A stretch of DNA of 64,000 nt. Source: JABCYV01 sp963696025. Its GTDB lineage: Bacteria > Acidobacteriota > Terriglobia > Terriglobales > Acidobacteriaceae. The notes under the pieces are model-generated. The model was given only the letters and a program-made list of their open reading frames with translations. It was not told the origin of the DNA and made no database searches. Location: NCBI GenBank assembly GCA_963696025.1, contig CAVOII010000017.1, positions 62,001 to 126,000 of the forward strand, given 5' to 3'. Shown here one piece after another: positions 47,503 to 55,851 of the stretch (positions are counted from its first letter, which is position 1; every line of letters begins with the position of its first letter). The translations under genes and the position numbers were made by a program.

Positions 47503-47841
47503 ATGGCTCAGTTCGTGAAAGTGGGTAGCAGAACAGAGTTCGAGGATTTGGAAGGAGGGAAGCTCGTAGAAGCCGGTGGGCATCGCATCGCTGTCTTCAA
47601 TGTGGGCGGAAACTACTATGCTATCGAGAATACGTGCCCTCATCGTGGTGGCCCTCTCGCAGAGGGAATGGTGGTGGGTGAAGAAGTCATCTGCCCTTGG
47701 CACGGTTCCCGATTCAATGTGAAAACCGGTTCAGTGTTGACCCCGCCAGCCCGACAAGGCGTCGAGAGCTTCCCTGTCCGGGTGGCCGGAGACGATGTCG
47801 AAGTCGAAGTCGATTTGCAGAGCGGCGTTTCATCACCGTGA
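47503..47841 (+). CDS. Rieske 2Fe-2S ferredoxin-like protein
   Basis: A 112-residue single-domain Rieske protein that carries electrons through a His2Cys2-ligated 2Fe-2S cluster. Both ligand boxes are intact: CPHRGGPL (residues about 47-54) and CPWHGSRFN (about 66-74). It resembles NirD-type and dioxygenase ferredoxins in length and lacks a transmembrane helix, so it is soluble. A GGAGGA ribosome-binding site precedes the ATG. It is the first intact gene after the island's left fragments; its oxygenase or reductase partner is not in the window. Confidence 0.92.
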   Translation: MAQFVKVGSRTEFEDLEGGKLVEAGGHRIAVFNVGGNYYAIENTCPHRGGPLAEGMVVGEEVICPWHGSRFNVKTGSVLTPPARQGVESFPVRVAGDDVEVEVDLQSGVSSP

Positions 47842-48088
47842 GGCCGTCAGTATGCTGGTCGGTGGCGACCTCTTCTTCGGAGACTTGTATTCCGGAGGAG
47901 GGACCTCCGAATACTCGACCGGGCCCCGAGCGACCGAGCGCGTCAGCCGTGAAGTTACAACCGCGCTATGCAAACAGGCTGCTCGCGCCATCGTGGCGAG
48001 CTGCGGCTGAGACGCATTGCATTGCTATGTGCATCTGGCGAGTGGTTGGGCCCGCCTGCTAAAGTGATTGCAGCGATTGGGCCCAGCC

Positions 48089-49363
48089 ATGATCGGCACC
48101 TCCCAACCAAAAAGACTTCTCGTGTTGTGCACGACCACGGGATACCAGACGTGCGCCTTTATCGAGGCCGCACAGAAGTTGGGCCTGTCCATCACCTTCG
48201 GAACGGACCGCTGCCACGTGCTCGAGGATCCGTGGCAGGATGGCGCTCTTCCCCTGCGGTTTGAAGATCCCGAAGCCTCGGCGCACAAGATCTGCGATTT
48301 CGCCGGGTCCCATCCTCTTGCCGCGATCGTCTCCATCGGCGATCGGCCCACGTCAACCGGCGCTCGCGCCTGCCATAAACTCGGGTTGCGGGGACATCCT
48401 CCCGAAGCCACCGACATCTGCCGCGATAAATACCGCTCGCGCGAGCGGTTGCGGGATGCCGGGCTGAATGTTCCGGCCTTCAAGAGATTTCCCTTGCACT
48501 CGAACCCGCGCCCGATTGTTGCCTCTGGGGAAATCAACTTTCCCTGCGTGCTCAAACCACTGGCGCTCTCCGGCAGCCGTGGTGTGATTCGCGCCGATAC
48601 CCCCGAGGAATTTGTGCAGGCGTTCGAACGTATTCGGAAGCTTTTGCGCAGCCCGGGAGTCGGTGTTTTGCGTGAGGAGACTAGCGAGTTCATTCAGGTG
48701 GAGAACTATATCGACGGGTTGGAGATCGCGGTCGAAGGCCTGGCCGACCGAGGCAAGTTGAAAGTGCTGGCGATTTTCGATAAGCCGGACCCGCTGGTCG
48801 GGCCATTTTTCGAAGAGACAATCTACGTCACCCCGTCGCGACTGGAACCTTCCATACAGGCCGAAGTCGCTCGGACCCTGCAACGGGCGGTCGACGCGCT
48901 CGGCCTGTTTCATGGCCCGCTCCACGCCGAGTTGCGGGTGAAAGGCAAGTGCAACTGGATCCTGGAGATCGCGGCGCGTCCGATAGGTGGGCTCTGTGCG
49001 CGAAGTCTGCGCTTCGGGAACGGAATCTCGCTGGAGGAATTGATTATTCGGCACGCGCTCGATGAGCCGGTCACGCATTTAGGACGCGAGGAGGCCAGCT
49101 CCGGCGTAATGATGATTCCCATCCCGCAGGAAGGGATCTACAAAGGAGTTGAGCAGTTGGAGCAAGCCGCGCAGGTGCCGGGAATCGAAGCAATCGAGAT
49201 CACCGCCAAGCTGCGGCAGAAACTGGTGGCACTGCCGGAAGGATCAAGTTATCTGGGGTTTATATTCGCGCGTGGCGACTCGCCGCAATACGTCGACAGT
49301 GCTCTCCGGGAAGCTCACCGCAAGCTGCGCTTCGTAATCTCGTCCAGCCTTCCAGTGGCGTAG
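48089..49363 (+). CDS. ATP-grasp enzyme of unknown specificity
   Basis: About 424 residues of ATP-grasp fold, which joins a carboxylate to an amine or similar nucleophile through an acyl-phosphate. The parts visible are an N-terminal Rossmann-like pre-ATP region (KRLLVLCTTTGYQTCAFIEA), ATP-binding strands (FPCVLKPLALSGSRGVIRAD), the GLEIAVEGL segment, the metal-binding region GPLHAELRVKGKCNWILEIA, and the ARPIGGL turn. A C-terminal domain resembles that of biotin-carboxylase-like ligases. The ATG at 48089 is preferred over one at 48068. It converges on the radical SAM gene; a joint pathway is possible but not shown. Confidence 0.87.
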   Translation: MIGTSQPKRLLVLCTTTGYQTCAFIEAAQKLGLSITFGTDRCHVLEDPWQDGALPLRFEDPEASAHKICDFAGSHPLAAIVSIGDRPTSTGARACHKLGLRGHPPEATDICRDKYRSRERLRDAGLNVPAFKRFPLHSNPRPIVASGEINFPCVLKPLALSGSRGVIRADTPEEFVQAFERIRKLLRSPGVGVLREETSEFIQVENYIDGLEIAVEGLADRGKLKVLAIFDKPDPLVGPFFEETIYVTPSRLEPSIQAEVARTLQRAVDALGLFHGPLHAELRVKGKCNWILEIAARPIGGLCARSLRFGNGISLEELIIRHALDEPVTHLGREEASSGVMMIPIPQEGIYKGVEQLEQAAQVPGIEAIEITAKLRQKLVALPEGSSYLGFIFARGDSPQYVDSALREAHRKLRFVISSSLPVA

Positions 49364-49396
49364 GGCGTAACGGAAACCTCATTCTTGTGGGCGGAA

Positions 49397-49412
49397 CAGG
49401 GCTTTAGCCCTG
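49397..49412. repeat. 16-base palindrome CAGGGCTTTAGCCCTG
   Basis: Perfect inverted repeat (7-bp arms, TT centre) 34 bases after the ATP-grasp stop, in the gap between convergent genes. It could stop transcription from either side or be a dispersed repeat. Confidence 0.6.
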
Positions 49413-49471
49413 CATTGATCCTGAGGAACTAGGGACTTTATCCCCTGATCATGTACCCGGCCGAGCTTAGG

Positions 49472-49588
49472 TCAACTCTTGCTCTTTTGGGGTACGAAGT
49501 TGGGCGGAAGCGCTGCGCCCTCACCAAAGAAGGACTGCTCCATCTGCTGCACGATGATCTCCTGGTCCTGGCCATCCGGCGTGTTCTC
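49472..49588 (-). pseudogene. C-terminal relic of a second YggX-like gene
   Basis: Downstream of the radical SAM gene, another minus-strand frame reads GQDQEIIVQQMEQSFFGEGA then ALPPNFVPQKSKS and a TGA at 49472. This matches the last 38 residues of the YggX-type protein upstream (PQDQEILVKHLEDFFFGAGA, then ALPPGYVPPRSKD) at roughly half identity. Upstream of it the frame loses similarity. It is too short and too divergent to be a recent tandem copy, so it is probably the stump of an older paralog that the radical SAM gene now abuts. Confidence 0.6.
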
Positions 49589-49596
49589 CCAGGGGA

Positions 49597-51027
49597 CTAG
49601 AAGCAGGCCAACTGCCCGCTGGTGGGTTCGGATCAACAGTACCAGGGTTCGGTCAGGTAAGGGATGGTGGCCCGCGGCGGTCCGGGTGCGACGAGCGGAA
49701 GGGGCGCCGGCGCTTCGTCCCCGTCTTCGTTCATGGCGCGCTGCAGCAGTTTCCAGGTTTCCCCGAAGATCACGGTGCGCGACGCGCCGGCCTTGGCCTC
49801 GCGCTGCACCATGGCTTCAAGGTCCCACTGGAGCCGGTCCACCTTGCGGTCCGAGTTTGCCCACGGATAGCTCAGCGCCTCCTGCTGGAAGGGACCGATG
49901 GCGACGTTGTGCAGTGGCAGAACTTCCAGCAGGCGCGACCCGGCGGGAATCAGCAGGCGGATGGTGAGCTGCACCGGCGGGACGTGTTCCATCAGCCCCA
50001 GCCGTATCAGGGTGGCCAGCAGGTCTTCGTAGCCCTGCAGCGTAGTCCAGGGCGTGAAAGGCACGAAGGTGGGCACCAGGAAAAGTCCGAGCCCGCGCAT
50101 TAGCCCGGCGAGACGGATAAAGTCGGCGCGCGTGTGGCCCTTGTCTAGGATGCGCAGCACGTCGTCATCCACCGACTCCACCGCCGTGGTCACGAACGCG
50201 CATCCCGTCTCACGCAGCGCCGGGAGGCACCCGGCGTGCTTCAGCAGGTGCTCCACCTTAATGGTCACGTCGTAAGAGAGCCCGGGATGCTCGCGGTGGA
50301 GCGCTTCCACGATCTGCATCGAGTGACCGACCCCGTTGAAAAAGTCGGCATCGCCGAAGGTGACGTGTTGCGCGCCGGCCGCGACCTGCCGGCGGATATC
50401 TTCCCGCACCACCTCGCGCTGGACGATGCGAAACGTGCCGTTGTACACCGGCACGATGGGACAGTGACGGCACAGGTGCTTGCAGCCCCGACTGGCCTCG
50501 GTGTAGCCCACGACGCGGGTGCTGTCGTCGGGCAGGGTCAGATGTGCGTACTTTTCCAGCGGAGGCAGGTCGTCGCGATAGGGCACCAGGAAATTCTGAC
50601 GAGCGAGCGAGATCTCGGGCTCAACCTGCGGCAGCCCAGGACCGGGCGCGCCAGCCTCCAGGCGGCGGACCAGGCTCAACAGCCCCTGCTCAAACTCTCC
50701 CCCCAGGATCGTCCCGACACCCAAACGACGCAGCAGGCCGGCATTGACCGGGGCGTACAGTCCAAATCCGCACAGGTGGGCGGCGGGGTTGAGTTTCCGG
50801 ACCCTCTCCAGCGCGCGTACTGCGATCCGCGTGGCGGTGTGCATGGGCAGATAAAAGGCGATCAGGTTGGCGGTGCGTACCGCCTCTTCGTCCAGCGACT
50901 GTCGCGAGAGGTCCAGCGACGTGGTATAGAAGCCGTCAGCGCGTAGCCACGCCGCGGGCGAGGCCAGCCCAAACGGTTGCCGGCCCAGTTCGTAAGTCGA
51001 GATCAGCAGCACCTTCAGATCGGGCAT
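49597..51027 (-). CDS. Radical SAM selenoprotein with Cys-Sec C-terminal tail
   Basis: A 476-residue protein if UGA at 49633-49635 is read as selenocysteine. The N-terminal 125 residues look like a B12-binding-type domain (KVLLISTYELGRQPFGLASP). The radical SAM core carries the [4Fe-4S] motif in SRGCKHLCRHCPIVPVYNG (CX3CX2C). The frame runs LTEPWYC to Cys464, then UGA, then SEPTSGQLACF and a TAG at 49597-49599. The tail WYC-U-SEPT closely matches my recollection of the CUAEP/CCAEP-tail radical SAM (seleno)protein family. A SECIS-like hairpin follows the UGA. It is 12 bases downstream of the YggX-like gene and probably co-transcribed. The substrate is unknown. A Cys-Sec pair suggests redox or electrophile chemistry at the C-terminus. 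Confidence 0.85.
49603..49619 (-). promoter_or_regulatory. Bacterial SECIS-like hairpin
   Basis: Thirteen bases after the UGA (minus strand), GCGGGC and GCCTGC pair over 6 bp (one G-U) around the loop AGTTG. The distance from UGA to the apical loop is 19 bases, the loop is small, and G is its second base. E. coli fdhF has a comparable arrangement with the loop AGGUCU. This supports recruitment of SelB and decoding of UGA as Sec. Confidence 0.75.
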
Positions 51028-51039
51028 AGAAACCTGAAA

Positions 51040-51363
51040 TTAGTCCTTGCTGCGGGGGGGGACATATCCCGGTGGAAGCGCAGCGCCCGCGCCGAAGAAG
51101 AAATCTTCCAGGTGCTTGACCAGGATCTCTTGGTCCTGCGGGTTGGCGGGATTCAGCCGATATTCGTTCAAGATCATCTTGCCATGCTCGCCCCACATCT
51201 TCCAGGCCTCCTCAGAGACGTTTTCATAAACCCGCAGGCCCAGTTCCGTGTCGAACGGCGGCTCGTCCAGTCCCGGCATTTCCCTCTGGAATTTCACGCA
51301 GAAGACCTTGCGCTGCCCTGGCGTCTCCGGTTCCGGCGGCATTTGAGGTGTACTACAGCCCAT
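51040..51363 (-). CDS. yggX: YggX-type Fe(2+)-trafficking/oxidative-damage-protection protein
   Basis: A 107-residue protein. The core VFCVKFQREMPGLDEPPFDT matches YggX, as do VSEEAWKMWGEHGKMILNEY and the NPANPQDQEILVKHLEDFFF tail. The Cys in FCVKF corresponds to the redox-active Cys of the family, which protects iron-sulfur proteins from oxidants. The N-terminus is extended by about 18 residues, including a CSTP motif, relative to the usual 90. The ATG at 51363 has GGAAGGAG upstream. It precedes the radical SAM selenoprotein by 12 bases, so it may help keep that iron-sulfur enzyme intact (inference). Confidence 0.9.
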   Translation of the reverse strand: MGCSTPQMPPEPETPGQRKVFCVKFQREMPGLDEPPFDTELGLRVYENVSEEAWKMWGEHGKMILNEYRLNPANPQDQEILVKHLEDFFFGAGAALPPGYVPPRSKD

Positions 51364-51761
51364 GGGTACTCCTTCCAGGTGGAAAATTGTCCCCATAGTA
51401 TCAGGATGCGGCCGGTTATGTACCCGGATTGAAATGCGGTCGTCCCATGCCTATACTTGCCGCTCGGCCTTCATGCCTTTGCCGTCCTGAAACCCTTTGC
51501 CCTTTTCGGACACAGACCTTTTTCATTGAGCCATGCGCCATCTACGAGTGTGTTTATTCTCGGGTGAAAAGGAGGCCACTTCGGGCGGCTTGAGAACAAT
51601 TTCATAATCGTGCTCGCGTTTCGGATCGGTGTTATTTGACACAGGTCGTTCACGGCGGTTACACAGATTTCTAAAGAATGCTCTATGCCCAGCAGATCGG
51701 GCTGCCGCTAAAACGCGCGTAGAAGGGCTACGGTGGACCGTTGCGCGCAGCAGGGTCGCGC
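51364..51761. other. Intergenic region, no gene seen
   Basis: It lies between moaA and yggX on the same strand. No coding similarity was recognised in the short frames present. The promoter for the yggX and radical SAM pair should be here. Confidence 0.45.
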
Positions 51762-52805
51762 CTAACCTCCCCGCGTGTGCATTTCCAAGTGGGGGTCCTG
51801 CCGGAGCTGTTGGATTCCGACCAACACCCCTCGCGACGGCAGATCCTTGCGTTCTTCTGCGCCGCGATCGGTTCGCTTCGTCCACTGGCTCACGATGAGG
51901 GACTTGATCTCTTCCCGGGTGGCGGCGCTGCGGAGAGATTTCCTCAGATCCGTTCCTTTCTGAGCATAAAGGCACAGGTACCAGATCCCGTCTGCGGTCA
52001 GGCGACTCCGGTCGCAGCGTCGGCAGAACGGTGTGGTTGTGGAGGCGATGATGCCGAAGACGGTCCCGTCCGCCAAGAGGAACCGCTCCGCGGGTGCGGA
52101 ACTATCCTCCACCACCGGCTCGATCCGGCCGTAGCGCCGGCTCAGCGCGCCCAGGATCTCCGCCCGCGAAACCACCTTGCTCCTGGACCACTGCGTCGCC
52201 CCACCAACATCCATGTATTCGATGAAGCGCACTTCGGCATCGGCCCGCTTTCCGAACTCGATCAGGTCAGCGAGTTCATCATCGTTGACGCCGCGCAACA
52301 CGACGGCGTCTATCTTCAGCGCCCGGAAGCCTGCCTGACGGGCGGCCTCGATCCCGCGGAGCACCGGCGCGTGGGCGTCCCTTCGAGTTAACACAAGGAA
52401 GCGGTCCGGGCGGAGCGTATCCAGGCTGACCGTCAGGCGGTGCAGGCCGGCGTCCCAGAGCGCCTGCGCTTGCCCGGCCAGCAAGACGCCGTTGGTGGTC
52501 AAAGCTAGGTCCCTGATCCGCGGGTTCTGCGCCAGCATCCGAACCAGCACGGGAAGATCTTTGCGCAGAAGCGGCTCACCGCCGGTCAAGCGCACCTTCT
52601 CGATGCCGACTTCGGTGAAGATGCCGGCCAGCTTGCTGATCTCTTCGAAGCTCAGCAATTTTTCGCGCGGTAGCCAGCCGTACTCTTCCTCAGGCATGCA
52701 ATAGCGACAGCGGAGGTTGCAACGGTCGGTAACCGAAATCCGTAGGTTGAGAAGAGGCCTGCCGAAGGCGTCAGCGGGGCCCTTTGATTTGACGGAAGGT
52801 TGCAT
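51762..52805 (-). CDS. moaA: GTP 3',8-cyclase (molybdenum cofactor step 1)
   Basis: A 347-residue radical SAM enzyme converting GTP to the cyclised precursor of cyclic pyranopterin. It has the N-terminal cluster motif RISVTDRCNLRCRYCMPEEE, the GTP-binding/second cluster site FCRRCDRSRLTADGIWYLCL, and the terminal Gly-Gly that is essential in MoaA. The ATG at 52805 gives a normal N-terminus; an upstream in-frame start adds an unlikely leader. No other moco genes are nearby. It is the second radical SAM gene on this island and lies just upstream of yggX on the same strand. Confidence 0.95.
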   Translation of the reverse strand: MQPSVKSKGPADAFGRPLLNLRISVTDRCNLRCRYCMPEEEYGWLPREKLLSFEEISKLAGIFTEVGIEKVRLTGGEPLLRKDLPVLVRMLAQNPRIRDLALTTNGVLLAGQAQALWDAGLHRLTVSLDTLRPDRFLVLTRRDAHAPVLRGIEAARQAGFRALKIDAVVLRGVNDDELADLIEFGKRADAEVRFIEYMDVGGATQWSRSKVVSRAEILGALSRRYGRIEPVVEDSSAPAERFLLADGTVFGIIASTTTPFCRRCDRSRLTADGIWYLCLYAQKGTDLRKSLRSAATREEIKSLIVSQWTKRTDRGAEERKDLPSRGVLVGIQQLRQDPHLEMHTRGG

Positions 52806-53264
52806 AGCGAGGCAGCTTTTCTTGTGGGGCACATGGTAGGCTGCTCCGGCGCCCAAATCAACTTAAGCGTGAAGTCCGTGATCCGGCTACCGGCCAACGA
52901 CTGCCTGGAGCGAGACATCCCGTAGTTGCACCCCAAGACTTGGAAACTTGGGCAAAAGGGTGTGTCGCGGACGCAAAAAAGCGGCCGGAAGGCATACGAG
53001 GTAGTCGCTGTGCTCCACCCTATGGAGCCGGGCGGCACGGCCGGCGATCTAACCGTGCGGTATCTCGGCTGTGCTTCGCCAAAATTACATCCGCGCCCAA
53101 GGAGAAGAGATTCGTCGCCCGAATTCGCAAACAAATTGGCGAATTCTAGCAACAAGCGATTAGCCACAACTACATTCGCAGCAACGTGTGGCCCCGGACA
53201 ACCGCTGGATTCTGAGCACCAGTATATTAAGGACGTATGATTTACCTGCGGAGCTGGTTGACGA
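52806..53264. other. Intergenic region with an 8-bp inverted repeat
   Basis: No gene recognised. GAATTCGC at 53121-53128 and GCGAATTC at 53139-53146 form a hairpin with a 10-base loop, between moaA and the transposase remnant. It may mark an IS end or a transcription stop. Confidence 0.45.
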
Positions 53265-53885
53265 TTAAGCCGCGGCCCGATCGTAGCGGTGGTGCAAGCC
53301 GCCGACTCGCGGAAATGACATCACCCTTCCGCTGCTGCCCGCACGAGTTCTTCCGCTTGGAGTTTCTTTCCTCAATCCCAAATGCGTTCGGTCTTCATGG
53401 TAATAGCGGACGTATTCAGACAAAAGCCGTTTTAGATGACGCTCGTCGAGCGCAATGGTGTGGTCCAGCAATTCGCGGCGACAACTTCCAACCCAGCGCT
53501 CTGCAACGCCGTTCTGCCACGGGCTTTGAATCGAGGTTTGGGCAGAAGTAATCCCCACGCATCGAACTGCGGCAACAACCTCCAATCCGTACTTGCGGTC
53601 ATGGTCATAGGTAAGAAATTTGGGTGCACTTTCATATGGAAATGCTTCCCGCAGCTGCTGAACAATCCAGGTGCTGGTCGGATGACGGGTGACATTGGAA
53701 TGGACGATGCGTCTACGGTCGTGACCAATAATAAAGAAGCAGTAAAGCAGATTGAAGGTAATCGTCGGAACCGTGAAGAAGTCCATGGCAGCGATGACTT
53801 CACGGTGATTGCGAAGAAAGGCGAGCCAGCGCCGAGCCGGCTCCGGATCCCTCGGTGCTCGCTTCATCCAACGGCTGACATTCTC
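53265..53885 (-). mobile_element. Integrase-core transposase fragment
   Basis: The 3' end of an IS transposase with the rve catalytic fold: AAMDFFTVPTITFNLLYCFF, then RRRIVHSNVTRHPTSTWIVQ, SIQSPWQNGVAERWVGSCRR and the tail GGLHHRYDRAAA. The DDE Asp in DFFTVP and the Glu in NGVAERWVGS are present; the 5' DNA-binding part is missing. It is in frame with the VirB4 fragment upstream, which makes one hybrid open frame from 53265 to 55190, but the join falls inside conserved sequence of both proteins, so it is a recombination scar. Confidence 0.8.
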
Positions 53886-55095
53886 GCGGGTTGGCTCTAG
53901 GCAAAAGGGATTGATCGTGAAGGCCTGCGATTCAAGGCCTACGTTTAGGTAAGATCCGTCGAAAATCTGGGTCAGGCTTTCATAGCTGCCACCGAGATCG
54001 AAGATGTATGTGAGGGGCTCGTACTTCTGCAGATTTTGAATCAGGAAGTTCAGCAAAAAGGACTTGCCGGAGCCTGTATAGCCGAGAATCAGGGTATGGG
54101 CGACGTCCTGGTCGTGCAGGTTCACATAATAAGGAGTGAAGTGGTCGGTTTCGAGAACGGCGAGGTACTCGCTGTTCAAATGATCGTTCCATTGCCGTCC
54201 CTGGTCGATCGTGAACAGGAACGACAAGTCGGCGTAGTTCGTGTTGAGCATTTCCTGTTGGCGGAGGTTGAAGGCATGATTGCCAGGAACAGTAGCAAAG
54301 AAGGCGTTCAGGAGGTTGTAACGCTCTTCATATAGCAGCGCATCGTGAGTCGTGAAAACCTTCTGGAATTCAGGAATCGCCTCGCGGACCCTGTCCTCGT
54401 GCCGGTCATACAAGACAGCCGACAGAGTGAATTCCCCAAAATACTTCCCGTCATTGCCGATAGCTTTCAGGCACTCGCCGAGTTCTTCGACCGCTGCCCG
54501 TTTTGAGTCATCCACGAGGTCATCATTCGGTCCGCTATTCCCCTTGTCCTCAAGATTGAAGAGGAAGCTGGTTTTGGTGTTGTGGTGGTGCCTGCGGCGG
54601 GAGGCAATCTGCTTCCGAGCCCGCGCGTTGTCGATGGCTCGCCATTCGGTCACGACATGGAAATTCGTTCCGATCTCAAAGAGATCTTTCAGAAGGAGCG
54701 GACGCGTCTCACTAGGCAATTCCTTCAGGGTCAACACCTGTACCCAGTAGTCATCGAGTTGTAGGTAGCCGCGGTGCGCCTCAATCTCCGAGTCGCAAAG
54801 CTGGAAATCGAGATATCGGCTTCCGTGCAGGCAGGAATTCATGATCTTGAAGGGGCCGAAATTTATGAAGCGCCGCAATGCGCGGAAGGCTTCTTCGGCC
54901 CCTAGCAGCTGGATCTCGACGAGATCGCTAAGCTGCCCAATCAAACTCAAAACCCTCTGCCGCAAGAGCAGATGGTCGCGATCGATCTGCTCGCGGAGAA
55001 ACGTGCGCTGCTTGTCCTGGGAGAAGAGCGCACGCACATCGCGCACGGCGCCCCCGATATCGGTTGGCACCTTGCCGAGCGCCTGCCACAGCGTG
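53880..55095 (-). pseudogene. VirB4/TrbE-type conjugation ATPase, truncated at both ends
   Basis: About 400 codons of a type IV secretion ATPase: TLWQALGKVPTDIGGAVRDV near the start, LCDSEIEAHRGYLQLDDYWV, SRRRHHHNTKTSFLFNLEDK, and the Walker A site LILGYTGSGKSFLLNFLIQN. It breaks off after INPFCLEPTREN (about 53880) where the transposase begins, so the Walker B and C-terminal parts are lost. The 5' end meets the integrase on the opposite strand near 55100. It is evidence that a conjugative or mobilisable element was once present here. Confidence 0.82.
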
Positions 55096-55136
55096 GTCCT
55101 TGTATAACTGCCCCGGTCGCGGAATGCGGCAGGGTG

Positions 55137-55838
55137 GGGCTCTGGCTGCGGTCCATATTTGAGGTCGCTTGCACCTACGGCTGGCGCCATGAGGAGCTGC
55201 TTGCCCTGAGGGTACGGCAGGTAAACCTGCTGGGTGGCACGATTCGACTGGAACCGGGAACAACGAAGAATGACGATGGTCGGGAGGTAACGATGACCGC
55301 GACCGTCCGGGAGCTACTGACGCGATGCATTCTCCGCAAGACCCAAGATGATTATGTATTCACTCGCGACAGAGGTGAACCTATACGCGATTTCCGCGCT
55401 GCATGGGGCAATGCCTGCTGTGCGGCCGGTGTTGGAAGGCGCCTTTGCCGACGCTGTGGGCAGATTGTTACGCCCGCGTGGTATTGTGCGAGCTGTGGGA
55501 AGAAACGTGCGCTCAGAGAACTCAAGTACGTGGGCCTGCTGTTTCATGATCTCCGAAGGACTGGAGCCCGGAATCTGAGACGTGCTGGAGTAGCCGAGGG
55601 TGTGATTCAAAAAATCGGTGGCTGGAAAACTGGGAGCGTTTTCGAGAGGTATGCGATTGTGGATCAGAGGGATATCGCGGATGCAATGCACAAGCTCGAA
55701 GTTGAGCAGGCGCTCGCGAAGCTGAAAACCCCGCAAGAAACGCAGTTTGGGCAGGTTTTGGGCAGGGTGCGCTCGAAACGAGGAGTGGCGCAATCCCTCA
55801 CGCGCTGCCCTCCACGACATCTAACTAACTTGTCCTGA
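55137..55838 (+). CDS. Tyrosine recombinase catalytic domain with zinc-ribbon insert (5' truncated)
   Basis: A tyrosine recombinase that lacks its N-terminal arm-binding domain. The catalytic residues read in order: Arg in EVACTYGWRHEELLALRVRQ, the HxxR box in LLFHDLRRTGARNLRRAGV, the Trp/His site in KIGGWKTGSV, and the nucleophile Tyr in FERYAIVDQRD. Between them is a four-Cys zinc ribbon (LCRRCGQIVTPAWYCASCGK), seen in a subgroup of these integrases. An open frame continues upstream to 54972, but that part is antisense to the VirB4 remnant. It ends 14 bases before the 17-base att-like repeat. Confidence 0.82.
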   Translation, partial: GLWLRSIFEVACTYGWRHEELLALRVRQVNLLGGTIRLEPGTTKNDDGREVTMTATVRELLTRCILRKTQDDYVFTRDRGEPIRDFRAAWGNACCAAGVGRRLCRRCGQIVTPAWYCASCGKKRALRELKYVGLLFHDLRRTGARNLRRAGVAEGVIQKIGGWKTGSVFERYAIVDQRDIADAMHKLEVEQALAKLKTPQETQFGQVLGRVRSKRGVAQSLTRCPPRHLTNLS

Positions 55839-55851
55839 ATGGGTTGAAACT

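Noticed and set aside
49479..49967. A 162-codon plus-strand frame over the selenoprotein 3' end
   Set aside because: It is the antisense shadow of the radical SAM gene: Arg, Pro and Trp rich with no protein-like pattern.
54972..55136. The N-terminal 55 codons of the integrase open frame as integrase sequence
   Set aside because: This stretch is the antisense of the VirB4 remnant and shows no recombinase similarity.
53265..55190. A true VirB4-transposase fusion enzyme
   Set aside because: The join cuts through conserved regions of both proteins, Walker B is lost, and mobile fragments surround it, so a recombination scar is simpler.
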